Shown in pieces: positions 41,476 to 49,796 of a stretch of DNA of 64,000 nt; position 1 is the stretch's first letter, and every line of letters starts with the position of its first letter. The translations under genes and the position numbers were made by a program. Origin of the DNA: Sphingomonas sp. AP4-R1 (GTDB lineage Bacteria; Pseudomonadota; Alphaproteobacteria; Sphingomonadales; Sphingomonadaceae); NCBI RefSeq assembly GCF_013113735.1, contig NZ_CP053346.1, forward strand, positions 1,812,001 through 1,876,000, given 5' to 3'. The notes under the pieces were generated by a model, which worked only from the letters and a program-made list of their open reading frames with translations, was not told the origin of the DNA and did no database searches.

Positions 41476-42483
41476 ATGCGATGGAAAATCGCCCCGTGCA
41501 TCGCGTTGATCGCCGCCCCGCTCTGGGCGGCGAGTGCCGCCGCGCCACCACCGCCCGCCGATCCCGAGATCGTCGTCAACGGCAAGCGCATCATCCTCGA
41601 AGGCGGCGAATGGGAATTCGATCGCTCGACCGGGATCACGCAGTCGGCCGGGCTTTCCAACATGCCGGCCTCGAACTGGAGAGCATGCCTGCCCACCGGT
41701 TCCCAGGTGAGCATCCTGCGCCGGTTGCTCGGCGCGATGCCGGCCGTTCAGACGACCGCGACCGGCGGCACGATATGCGGGCAGATGGGGTTCCGGATTC
41801 GCGGCAATCGCGTGGTCGGCCATCAGAACTGCTCGATCCTGTTCGCAGGTGTCTTACCGGCCAGGACCTATCATCGCAGCCAGCGGATGATCGCGACCGT
41901 CGGGGAGGATCAGGTCGCCGTCGAATTCGATCAGACCGATGACATGCCGCCGCCGTCTCGATCGATCGGTATTCCGTCCGAGGGGCTCGGGCTGCGGCGA
42001 TTCAACTGGCGGTTGGCCGCCCGGCGGGTGGGTGCGTGCCCGCTCCCGAACATGGCCGCGTCCCGTTCACGCGTTACACCTCCCTTGCTGGCCAACGCCG
42101 AGCCTGCACCGACAGCGATCCCGCCCCGAGTTTTCTTAGAGCCGCTGAACGTCTCCCTGACGATCACCGAGGATATGCTGGCATCACCCCTGACGGCGGC
42201 CCGCGATGCATTGCCCGCCAGCGAGGATGATATCGTCGTGATCGGTCGGCGCCTGCGCCGCGCCAAGCTGCATTTCGCCAATGAGGGCCGGTTGCTCACA
42301 TGGTGCCACACCGACGTCTCGACCGGCGACGCCCGGGTCGACCGGATTGCCTGCGCAATCGTGCAGGCCTGTGTCCGCGAAGGCGTCACCGATCTGCTGC
42401 CGGTCCGGGCCTGCTATGCCCGCAAGGTCGCCTATTTCGACGATGCCGTCCACGCAGCGCGCAGCCGGGCACCTTCCTCCTGA
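41476..42483 (+). CDS. Exported protein of unknown function, tandem paralogue 1
   Basis: 335 aa with a signal peptide (MRWKIAPCIALIAAPLWAAS). The first part (residues about 25-195) resembles a divergent DUF3617-type layout: GGEWEFDRSTGI, one cysteine in NWRACLPTG, another in GGTICGQMGF, then GHQNCSIL, and RLAARRVGACP at the end. A separate C-terminal module (about 245-330) starts EDDIVVIGRRLRR and has HFANEGRLLTWCHTDVSTGD and RIACAIVQACVREG with several cysteines. The next gene is its paralogue and overlaps by one base (TGATG). No function is known; multiple cysteines suggest disulfides in the periplasm. Confidence 0.8.
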   Translation: MRWKIAPCIALIAAPLWAASAAAPPPPADPEIVVNGKRIILEGGEWEFDRSTGITQSAGLSNMPASNWRACLPTGSQVSILRRLLGAMPAVQTTATGGTICGQMGFRIRGNRVVGHQNCSILFAGVLPARTYHRSQRMIATVGEDQVAVEFDQTDDMPPPSRSIGIPSEGLGLRRFNWRLAARRVGACPLPNMAASRSRVTPPLLANAEPAPTAIPPRVFLEPLNVSLTITEDMLASPLTAARDALPASEDDIVVIGRRLRRAKLHFANEGRLLTWCHTDVSTGDARVDRIACAIVQACVREGVTDLLPVRACYARKVAYFDDAVHAARSRAPSS

Positions 42484-43457
42484 TGGTCCGCCGGAGTAGG
42501 ATCTGGCTGTGCGCGGCATTGATCGCCGCCCCGATCTGGGGCGCGGGTGCCGCCGCGCCACCGCCGCCCGCCGATCCCGAGATCATCGTCAACGGCAAGC
42601 GCATCATCCTTGAAGGCGGCGAATGGGAATTCGATCGCTCTGTAGGGATCGGGGCAACGCATGTTTCCCGGCCCATGAAGTGGAAGGCATGCATTCCAGC
42701 CGGCGATCAAATCGTCATGCTGCGCCAACTGCTCGGTGCAATGCCCGCTGTTCAGGTCGCTGCTGGAAGCGGCACGTTATGCGGAAAGATGTCGTTCCGT
42801 TTCCGGGGTAACCGCGTGACCGGTCGCCAAGGTTGCAGGGTCGTGGTCGTGGGTGAGCAACTCACGGCCTCCTATGATCGCAGCCAATGGCTCGAGGCGA
42901 TCGTGACGGAGGATCGGATCGCCGTGGAATCCGAAATAGCAACCGATGGCGGAGCGCGCGGGCCCTCGCGAACCAGCTGGCGAATGACGGCACGGCGGGT
43001 AGGGATCTGCAGGATGCCGCAAACATTCGCGTCGAAATCGGCGGCGCCTGGCATGCTGACCCGGGCGGCCGAGCCAGCACCGGCGGCGATCCCACCCCGG
43101 CTATTCCTGGAGCCGCTGGATGTCTCTCTCTCGATCACCAGGGACATGCTGGCCTCGCCCCTGATGGAGGAGGGCCGTGATACGTTGCCCGCGCGCGAGG
43201 ACGATATTGTGGTGATCGGACGCCGTTTGCGCCGGGCGAAGCTGCATTTCGCCAATGAGGGGCGGCTGCTCGTCTGGTGTCACACCGACGTTTCGACCGG
43301 AGATGCGCGGGTCGACCGGATCGCCTGCGCGATCGTGCAGGCCTGTGTCCGCGAAGGTGTTAGCGAGCTGTTGCCCGTCCGGGCCTGCTATGCGCGCAAG
43401 GTCGCCTTGTTAGACGATGACATTCGCGCCGCACGTGGCCGGAAACCAACGTCCTGA
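42483..43457 (+). CDS. Exported protein of unknown function, tandem paralogue 2
   Basis: 324 aa, same architecture as the preceding gene: signal peptide (IWLCAALIAAPIWGAGAAA), the block PPPPADPEIIVNGKRIILEG with GGEWEFDRSVGI, conserved cysteines (KWKACIPAG, GTLCGKMSFRFRG, GRQGCRV, RRVGICRMP), and the C-terminal EDDIVVIGRRLRRAKLHFAN module. The first about 30 mature residues and the last about 80 are nearly identical to paralogue 1 even at DNA level, while the middle has drifted strongly. Its ATG overlaps the upstream stop by one base, so translation is coupled. Function unknown; a distant DUF3617 relationship is an inference from spacing. Confidence 0.8.
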   Translation: MVRRSRIWLCAALIAAPIWGAGAAAPPPPADPEIIVNGKRIILEGGEWEFDRSVGIGATHVSRPMKWKACIPAGDQIVMLRQLLGAMPAVQVAAGSGTLCGKMSFRFRGNRVTGRQGCRVVVVGEQLTASYDRSQWLEAIVTEDRIAVESEIATDGGARGPSRTSWRMTARRVGICRMPQTFASKSAAPGMLTRAAEPAPAAIPPRLFLEPLDVSLSITRDMLASPLMEEGRDTLPAREDDIVVIGRRLRRAKLHFANEGRLLVWCHTDVSTGDARVDRIACAIVQACVREGVSELLPVRACYARKVALLDDDIRAARGRKPTS

Positions 43458-43480
43458 AGCACGCTGAAAAATGCATGGCC

Positions 43481-43500
43481 GGGGGCGCGCATCCGCCCCC
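43481..43500. terminator. Hairpin between the tandem paralogues and the OmpA-family gene
   Basis: GGGGGCG-CGCATC-CGCCCCC, a perfect 7-bp G/C stem extendable by GGC/GCC after one mismatch, midway between convergent stop codons. No T-run. Confidence 0.5.
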
Positions 43501-43515
43501 AGCCACCATCATCCG

Positions 43516-44385
43516 TCAGATCCCGTCGACGCTCTTGCTCACCATGATGTTGACGGCGACGCGGCGGTTCTGCGCCTTGCCTTCGGCCGTATCGTTGCTG
43601 GCCAGCGGATCGGCCTTGGCCATGCCGGTGGGCGTCAGCATGCGATAGGGTTTCCACCCGCAATTCTGCTGCAGATAATTGATCACGCGCGCGGCCCGCT
43701 TCTCGCTGAGCTGCTGGTTGATGTCGTCATTGCCGGTGGAGTCGGTATAGCCGACCACCAGCATCAGCGCATTCTCGGTCGCCTGCGCATTGGTCGCGGC
43801 GGCGCAAAGCTGGGTCTTGTCCTCGGCGGACAGTTCGGACCGGCCCGTATCGAAGTGCACGTTGGTGGTGCTCTTGATGTTATATTTGTCGATGTCGCCC
43901 ATCCGGCCGCGCAGCGCTTCCGTGGCGGCGACCTGTTCGTCGAAGCGCTGCGACGTTCCGTTGCGGATCATCGAGGCCGTCTTGAAGTCGTTATTGCGGA
44001 AGGTGATCTGGTTGGCGACCAGTTCTCCGCCCGTCTGGCCGTCCGTCGGCTGGAAGGTCTTCACGGTCACGGGCAGGCCGTTGAGCAATGCATCCGCCGA
44101 CATCTTGTTGCGGCTGGAACCGAACAGCCCGCTGGCGGATTTGATCCGCGTCGCATCATTGACGGCGATGACGGTGGCCGTGCCATCTTCCGCCGTTACC
44201 TTGAGCTTTTCGCCGTTGCGCGCAGTGATGACGCCCTTGATTTCCGGGCCTGCCATAGACTGGCCATTTACAACGATGCTCGGATCGGCGGATGGTATCT
44301 CCTGCGCAGACAAGCTGCCTGCCGACGACGCGGCCAGCATGAAAATGATCGCGTGAATTCCTGCCTTGTTCGTAGTGATACGCAT
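43516..44385 (-). CDS. OmpA-family peptidoglycan-binding outer-membrane protein
   Basis: 289 aa. A signal peptide (residues 1-28, ending SLSA) precedes an unusual N-terminal part: DPSIVVNGQSMAGPEIKGVI and a short beta domain (GVITARNGEKLKVTAEDG, VIAVNDATRIKS) like DUF5666. The C-terminal OmpA domain (about residues 165-289) has VHFDTGRSELSAEDK, VVGYTDSTGNDDINQQLSEK and RAARVINYL, holding the Asp/Arg pair that binds diaminopimelate. It should link the outer membrane to peptidoglycan. GGAG lies upstream of the ATG at 44385. The DPxIVVNG block is also found near the N-terminus of the neighbouring tandem paralogues. Confidence 0.9.
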   Translation of the reverse strand: MRITTNKAGIHAIIFMLAASSAGSLSAQEIPSADPSIVVNGQSMAGPEIKGVITARNGEKLKVTAEDGTATVIAVNDATRIKSASGLFGSSRNKMSADALLNGLPVTVKTFQPTDGQTGGELVANQITFRNNDFKTASMIRNGTSQRFDEQVAATEALRGRMGDIDKYNIKSTTNVHFDTGRSELSAEDKTQLCAAATNAQATENALMLVVGYTDSTGNDDINQQLSEKRAARVINYLQQNCGWKPYRMLTPTGMAKADPLASNDTAEGKAQNRRVAVNIMVSKSVDGI

Positions 44386-44622
44386 CGAGCTACTCCTCTC
44401 AACTTATCAGCTGCCAAGGAGTGTTGGGGACAACCTGTCCGGCACATGAATGTCTGATTCGCGCGTTAACCGAGTCGATGATGCGACTTCGCAGTGCGGT
44501 GAGCCGAAGCGAGGATATGGCGGCCGGGAGCGATGCCGGCACCCGGACGCGCTGCAATCCGGCATTCATATCGCCCTTGCAATGACCCTCTTCTGGTAAG
44601 GGGTAGGGGAGGGACGGCCGGC

Positions 44623-45711
44623 ATGCTGATCGATCGACGCGCGCTGTTGCGGGGCGGTGCGGCCACGGGAATGAGCGTGCTGGCCCCGCTGCCACTCCAG
44701 GCCAGCGGCCATCCCGACGATGCCAAGATCGACGCCTTCGTGAAGGCCAACGGATTTGCGGGCTCGATCCTCCGGGCCAAGGCCGGCAGCCCGGTCTATG
44801 CCCGGAATTTCGGGCTGGCGAATATCGCCGCGAACACGCCGGCGACCACCGATACGGTCTATGGCATCGCCTCGATCTCGAAGTTCCTGACCACGGTCAC
44901 GGTGCTCAGGCTGGTGGAGGCCGGCAAGCTCGCCCTCGACGCTCCCATCGCGACGCTGCTTCCGGATTACCGCGCGGATACCGGCGCCCGCGTCCGGCTC
45001 GCGCATCTGCTGTCGAACACCAGCGGCATCCCCAACGGCTTCAGCGTGGCGACGAAGGCCGAGCCCGATCTGGTCAGCCGCGATCTCGGCACCGCGGAGG
45101 CGGTCCGCCGTTTCGCGTCCGGCGATCTCGCCTTCGAGCCCGGCAGCAGGTTCGATTATGCGATGACCAACTGGTTCATCGTCGTCGCGATCGTCGAGGC
45201 GGTGACGGGCAAGCCTTTCCAGCAGGCGATGCGCGCCATCACGCTCGATCCCATCGGCCTCAGCCATACCACCGCGGCGCTGGGCACCGAGAACCGGCCC
45301 GGCTCGGCTCTGTCCTATCGCACCGTGGAGCCGCCGGTCGAATGGGGCAATCCGCGCACGCCGGCGATGGCGGCCTCGGGCGGCTATTTCAGCAACGCCC
45401 CCGATCTGCTGCGCGCGGCCCACGCCGTGTTCGACCGGCGCTTCGTCTCGCCCGCCTCCCTGACGGCGCTGCGGACGGTGCGCGTCGCCGATCAGGATTA
45501 TTCGCTCGGCGGGCGGGTCCGGACGATGATGATCGGCGGAAAGCCGGTCGAGGCGGCGTGGGAAACCGGCCGCACCGCCGGCTATCGCACGCTGCTCGCG
45601 CACCGCTACGACACGCAGGACAGCATCGTGCTGCTCAACAATACCGGCATTTCGCAAAAGGCGATCGACCTGTTCGCCGACGAGCTGTTCGGAGCGGCGC
45701 CACGGGCTTGA
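44623..45711 (+). CDS. Serine hydrolase of the class C beta-lactamase / D-aminopeptidase family
   Basis: 362 aa. The start MLIDRRALLRGGAATGMSV looks like a twin-arginine-type signal. The catalytic SxxK is SISK (about residue 88). The second motif, usually YxN, reads YAM in FDYAMTNWFIV (about residue 175), so the usual Asn is missing, which argues against true beta-lactamase activity. The third motif region is WETGRTAGYRT. Esterase, peptidase or transacylase function is more likely. The ATG at 44623 follows GGGGAGGG; a further upstream frame start at 44533 is rejected. It is divergent from the OmpA-family gene. Confidence 0.87.
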   Translation: MLIDRRALLRGGAATGMSVLAPLPLQASGHPDDAKIDAFVKANGFAGSILRAKAGSPVYARNFGLANIAANTPATTDTVYGIASISKFLTTVTVLRLVEAGKLALDAPIATLLPDYRADTGARVRLAHLLSNTSGIPNGFSVATKAEPDLVSRDLGTAEAVRRFASGDLAFEPGSRFDYAMTNWFIVVAIVEAVTGKPFQQAMRAITLDPIGLSHTTAALGTENRPGSALSYRTVEPPVEWGNPRTPAMAASGGYFSNAPDLLRAAHAVFDRRFVSPASLTALRTVRVADQDYSLGGRVRTMMIGGKPVEAAWETGRTAGYRTLLAHRYDTQDSIVLLNNTGISQKAIDLFADELFGAAPRA

Positions 45712-45862
45712 GACGGGACGCGGGTATTGCGCCCGTGTCGGCCAACGAGCTCGTCGCATGCGGGCGGAACGGTGCGGTTTCCGTCGACCGTCGGACTTGC
45801 GCATGCCGCGCCTTGCCCCGCCGCAGCCAATGTCCCACACCCCGCAACATGGGGAAACATGC

Positions 45863-47149
45863 ATGACCGCCACCGCCGCACCGCGCACGCCGATCCGCTC
45901 CATCCTCGGCGCCTCGGGGGGCAATCTGGTCGAATGGTATGACTGGTATGCCTATTCGGCCTTCACGCTCTATTTCGCGCCGGCCTTGTTTCCGAAGAGC
46001 GATCCCACCGCGCAATTGCTGAGCGCGGCGGCGATCTTCGCGGTCGGCTTCGTCATGCGGCCGCTCGGCGCGTGGATCATGGGCGTCTATGCCGATCGGC
46101 ACGGGCGCAAGGCGGGGCTCACCGTCTCCGTTACTTTGATGTGTGCGGGTTCGCTGCTGATCGCGGCCACGCCCACGTTCGAAAGCGTCGGCGTGCTGGC
46201 GCCGGCGATGCTGCTGATCGCGCGGCTGATGCAGGGGCTGTCCGTCGGCGGCGAATATGGCGCGAGCGCGACCTATCTGTCGGAGATCGCGACGAGCCGG
46301 CATCGCGGTTTCTATTCCAGCTTCCAATATGTCACGCTGATCGCAGGGCAATTGGTGGCCCTGTGCCTCGCTCTGCTGTTGCAGGCGATCCTGTCGCCCG
46401 CCGAACTGGAGGCGTGGGGCTGGCGCATCCCGTTCGTGATCGGCGGCGCGCTGGCGATCGCGGTCTTCATCATCCGGCGGAAGATGGAGGAGACGAAGGA
46501 CTTCCTCGCCACCAAGGCGGGGGGGGCCGCGCGCTCCACCGGCCTCGCGCTGTTCCGGGAACATCCACGCGCCGTTGCGCTCGTGATCGGGCTTACGGCG
46601 GGCGGCACCGTCGCTTTCTATGCCTACTCGATCTACATGCAGAAATTCCTCGTCAACACGGCGGGCTTCGGCCGCGAGACGGCGACCGCGATCATGACGG
46701 CCGCGCTCTTCTGCTACATGTTGCTCCAGCCGGTGGTGGGCGCCCTGTCCGATCGGATCGGGCGGCGGCCTCTGCTGATCGCGTTCGGCGTGCTGGGCAC
46801 GCTCGGCACGGTGCCTTTGTTTCAGGCGATTGCGGGCACGGCGGGCCACCCCTGGCTGGCCTTCGCCTTGGTGATGTGCGGCCTCGTCGCCGTCTCCGGC
46901 TATACGGCGATCAACGCGGTGGTGAAGGCGGAGCTGTTCCCCGCGCATATCCGCGCGCTGGGCGTGGCGCTGCCCTATGCGATCGCCAATGCCGTGTTCG
47001 GCGGCAGCGCCGAATATGTGGCGCTGCTGTTCAAGTCGCTGGGCGCCGAGCAGGGCTTCTATTGGTATGTCGCCGGGCTGATCGCGATCTCGCTGATCGT
47101 GTTCGTCCGCATGGGCGACACGCGCGCCAAATCGACGATCGGGGGATAA
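45863..47149 (+). CDS. MFS transporter, metabolite:H+ symporter (KgtP-like)
   Basis: 428 aa with 12 predicted membrane helices, the standard MHS length. Marks: GASGGNLVEWYDWYAYSAFT (TM1), GVYADRHGRKAGL (loop 2-3), RLMQGLSVGGEYGASATYL (TM4), and LSDRIGRRPLLIAFG in the second half. The family imports dicarboxylates such as 2-oxoglutarate or related acids by proton symport. Unlike the MHS protein at 14270 it has no large periplasmic insert. The ATG at 45863 was chosen; open frame to 45758 lacks hydrophobic or family sequence. Only a 151-nt gap separates it from the serine hydrolase, with no recognisable signals in it. Confidence 0.92.
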   Translation: MTATAAPRTPIRSILGASGGNLVEWYDWYAYSAFTLYFAPALFPKSDPTAQLLSAAAIFAVGFVMRPLGAWIMGVYADRHGRKAGLTVSVTLMCAGSLLIAATPTFESVGVLAPAMLLIARLMQGLSVGGEYGASATYLSEIATSRHRGFYSSFQYVTLIAGQLVALCLALLLQAILSPAELEAWGWRIPFVIGGALAIAVFIIRRKMEETKDFLATKAGGAARSTGLALFREHPRAVALVIGLTAGGTVAFYAYSIYMQKFLVNTAGFGRETATAIMTAALFCYMLLQPVVGALSDRIGRRPLLIAFGVLGTLGTVPLFQAIAGTAGHPWLAFALVMCGLVAVSGYTAINAVVKAELFPAHIRALGVALPYAIANAVFGGSAEYVALLFKSLGAEQGFYWYVAGLIAISLIVFVRMGDTRAKSTIGG

Positions 47150-47168
47150 GCCCCGACTGTCTCCAAAA

Positions 47169-47301
47169 CCCGTTCGTGCTGAGCCTGTCGAAGCACTGTC
47201 CTTCTTCCTACACGCGATAGGGATAAAGAAGAACGGCACCCTTCGACTGCCTGCCAAGGCAGGCGCTCAGGACAGGCTTCGACAGGCTCAGTGCAAGCGG
47301 G
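47169..47301. repeat. Composite palindromic repeat, family A copy 6
   Basis: CCCGTTCGTGCTGAGCCTGT with CGAAGCAC on the left and AGGCTTCGACAGGCTCAGTG with CAAGCGGG on the right, enclosing CTGCCTGCCAAGGCAGGCG. Very similar to the copy at 19095; sits between convergent transporter and amidohydrolase genes. Confidence 0.85.
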
Positions 47302-47325
47302 TGGGTAACGTTTGAATCACCCCGC

Positions 47326-49113
47326 TCAATACAGCGTCACATTGTCCAGCATCATCCAGATGCGCTCGCCGGCGGGGCCGTTGCCGCCGACCTCGATCTG
47401 GGTGATGCCGTCGCCCGTCCAGCCGGTCTTGGCGGCGGCCTGCTCCTCGCCGCCGGCGGGGCGGAGCGAGGCGAAGGGGATCGTGATGCCCTGCCATTCG
47501 CCCGTCACCGTGACGGGGGCGGACCAACTGCCATCGAGGCCGTTGAGGCGCAGGCGATAGCTGCCCTTGCCACGTATCTCGAAGCGGACGCCCTGATAGT
47601 GGGAGAGATTGACCGGCTTGATCGATCCCCGCGTCAGCGGAAGGACGACACCCGCATAGGGGTTCGCCTTCTGCGACATCTTGGCCGTCATCGAGAGGGC
47701 ATGGCCGCCGCCTTCGCGAGTGATCACCTCGGCCACCTCGATCGAGCGGTCGAGGCCGCCGTCAGGATCGGTAATGCGGAGCGTGTCGAGGCCGGAGCGT
47801 CCATCGGGCCGCTCGAAATCGTCGACCAGCGCGGGCACCGTGACGGAGGGCAGCCGATCGGTGCGGTTGAGCGCGGGCAGCGCCGGGGCGCCCGCGCCGG
47901 AGACGAGGCGCCCGTCGATATAGACCTGCCACGTCTTGAACACGTCGCTGATCTTCGCCCAGGGCGTGCCGTCGACCAGCACGATGTCGGCGCGCTTGCC
48001 GGCGGCGATCGTGCCGCGATCCTGATCGACGCGCATCAGATGCGCGCTGACCGAGGTGCCGGACAGCAAGGCGTCGGTCGGCGTGAGGCCCGCCTGCACC
48101 AGTAGCTCCATCTCGTGGAGCGAAGAGCTGCCATGCGGCGTGCCGGGCATGCCGGCGTCGGTGCCGAGCGCGATCGGCACGCCCGCGTCGTGCAGCGTCT
48201 TCACGTTATAGAAAGCGGTGGCGAAGCGCGCGCGGCCGACGGCGAGGCGGGGATCGTCGGCGGCGCGGGCGGGTTGGCCGGGCTTCACCGGCTCATAGAC
48301 GGCGAGCGTCGGCGCCATCGCCATCCCCGATTTCCTGATCGCCGCCACTTCGTCGGCGGTCAGCTTGCGGTCCTGCAGGCCGTGGGCGAGCGAGTCCACG
48401 CCGGCCCGCGCCGCCTCCAGCCCGCGCTCGACGGTGACGGTGTGGGTCAGCACCGGCCAGTTCTGCTTATGCGCCTCCACCACCACGGCGGCGAGCGCGT
48501 TTTCGTTGACATTGTTGTTGTTGGGCATGGTGCCGTAGCGCCAGCCGTCGTTGAACACCTTGATCAGGTCCGGCTTGTACGGGATCAGGCTGCGGATCGC
48601 GGCGCGGCCGCCCTCGGGCGTGGTGATCGCGATCGTGGTCGCCTCGTCCGCCCAGTCGGCGCCGTGCCCGCCCGGCGTGCTGATGCGGGCCGCGAAGAGA
48701 ACGTGGGGCGAGGCGAGCTGGCTCAGCCATTCGCGGCGCGGCGCGAAGCTTTCGGGCTGGTCGTTGAAGTCGTTCACGGTGGTCACGCCCAGCTTCACAT
48801 AGGCGTTGGCGATCTGCGGCGTGGTGCCGGGCAGGCCGGCGGGCGTCCAGTGGGTGTGGACGTCGAAGAAGCCGGGCAGCAACGCCTTGCCCCTGGCATC
48901 CACGATCTTCGCGCCGCGCGGCGGCTTCACCGAGGGGCCGACGGCGAGGATGCGGTCGCCGAAGAGAGTGACCGTGCCCGCATAAGGCGCCGTGCCGGTG
49001 CCGTCGAAGATGGTCGCGCCGACGATCGCGGTGACGCCGGAGGGCGTGGCGGCGAAAGCGGGGACGGAGGCGAGCAGGGCGGCGGCAAAAGCGGCGAACG
49101 ACCGTGTGGACAT
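47326..49113 (-). CDS. Exported amidohydrolase with C-terminal CIA30-like domain
   Basis: 595 aa. A signal peptide (MSTRSFAAFAAALLASVPAF) is followed by a metal-dependent amidohydrolase TIM barrel (about residues 25-430): PGFFDVHTHW (metal His-x-His), the later histidines in WPVLTHTVTVERG and DSLAHGLQDR, and the catalytic Asp in ALGTDAGMPGTPHG. Residues about 435-595 form a second beta domain starting VDDFERPDGRSGLDTLRI with GVRFEIRGKGSYRLRL, resembling the CIA30 carbohydrate-binding-like fold. Imidazolonepropionase- or prolidase-like barrels of this kind often cleave peptides or cyclic amides. Substrate unknown; the added domain suggests sugar or envelope binding. Confidence 0.9.
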   Translation of the reverse strand: MSTRSFAAFAAALLASVPAFAATPSGVTAIVGATIFDGTGTAPYAGTVTLFGDRILAVGPSVKPPRGAKIVDARGKALLPGFFDVHTHWTPAGLPGTTPQIANAYVKLGVTTVNDFNDQPESFAPRREWLSQLASPHVLFAARISTPGGHGADWADEATTIAITTPEGGRAAIRSLIPYKPDLIKVFNDGWRYGTMPNNNNVNENALAAVVVEAHKQNWPVLTHTVTVERGLEAARAGVDSLAHGLQDRKLTADEVAAIRKSGMAMAPTLAVYEPVKPGQPARAADDPRLAVGRARFATAFYNVKTLHDAGVPIALGTDAGMPGTPHGSSSLHEMELLVQAGLTPTDALLSGTSVSAHLMRVDQDRGTIAAGKRADIVLVDGTPWAKISDVFKTWQVYIDGRLVSGAGAPALPALNRTDRLPSVTVPALVDDFERPDGRSGLDTLRITDPDGGLDRSIEVAEVITREGGGHALSMTAKMSQKANPYAGVVLPLTRGSIKPVNLSHYQGVRFEIRGKGSYRLRLNGLDGSWSAPVTVTGEWQGITIPFASLRPAGGEEQAAAKTGWTGDGITQIEVGGNGPAGERIWMMLDNVTLY

Positions 49114-49270
49114 CGAAGGCTCCGAAACGTGACCGCAATGTTATGGCGGATCGCGGCGTCGGCGGGCACTGGCTTCCCGTGCAGCATTCCGGCTTTTTCG
49201 GAGGCGGATCGATGCGGCGCGTGCCGAAACGGGCATTTGTTTTCGAGCGGGCTATTCCGAGAGAATGTCC

Positions 49271-49355
49271 CGTGCTCCGGCGAAGCCGGAGCCCAGGGCT
49301 GCAAGCGTAGCGGTCGAAGCTCTGGACTCCGGCTTTCGCCGGAGTACGGCGATGA
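49271..49355. repeat. Palindromic intergenic repeat, family F
   Basis: CGTGCTCCGGCGAAGCCGGA with GCCCAGGGCTGC left and AGCTCTGGACTCCGGCTTTC with GCCGGAGTACGGCG right; each arm also contains its own CTCCGGCGAAGCCGGAG stem. It lies between the amidohydrolase promoter and the VOC gene's 3' end. Confidence 0.8.
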
Positions 49356-49358
49356 CGC

Positions 49359-49739
49359 TCAGGTCTCCGCGAGGCTCAACACATTGCCGTCGGGATCGAG
49401 GAACCACGCCACTTTCGTCTGGCCGTCAGGCGCGCTCCAGATGCCGTCCTGATCCTGGCCGATCCCGTCATAGATGGCGAGTTCCACGCCGCGCGCCTCC
49501 AGCGCGGCGGCGGTGGCGCGCACGTCCGCGACGTTCCAGCCGACCACGGGATGGGGATGCGGCACATAATCGGGGATCACCGTCATGCGCAGCAGCGGGC
49601 CGCCGAGATCGAGGAAATCCCCGAACGGATCGGAGCTGCGCAGCGGCAGGCCGAGCGCGCGCTCATAGAAATCGAGCGCGCGTGCCCGGTCGGTCACGTG
49701 AACGAAAGCGACGACCCTGGCCGAAAGCAGCTTGTCCAT
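49359..49739 (-). CDS. VOC-superfamily (glyoxalase/bleomycin-resistance-like) protein
   Basis: 126 aa with the paired beta-alpha-beta-beta-beta units of vicinal-oxygen-chelate proteins: VAFVHVTDRARALDFYERAL at the start, GLPLRSSDPFGDFLDLGG, and KVAWFLDPDGNVLSLAE at the end, where a glutamate/aspartate could be a metal ligand. Members include glyoxalases, ring-cleavage dioxygenases and drug-binding proteins; no residue here decides between them. A lone gene between a repeat and the flippase gene, transcribed on the minus strand from the ATG at 49739. Confidence 0.88.
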   Translation of the reverse strand: MDKLLSARVVAFVHVTDRARALDFYERALGLPLRSSDPFGDFLDLGGPLLRMTVIPDYVPHPHPVVGWNVADVRATAAALEARGVELAIYDGIGQDQDGIWSAPDGQTKVAWFLDPDGNVLSLAET

Positions 49740-49796
49740 GCGCGCATTCCCGTTGCGGGATTATGGCTGCAGCTTGTTCGTCCCGATATGGCCCTG

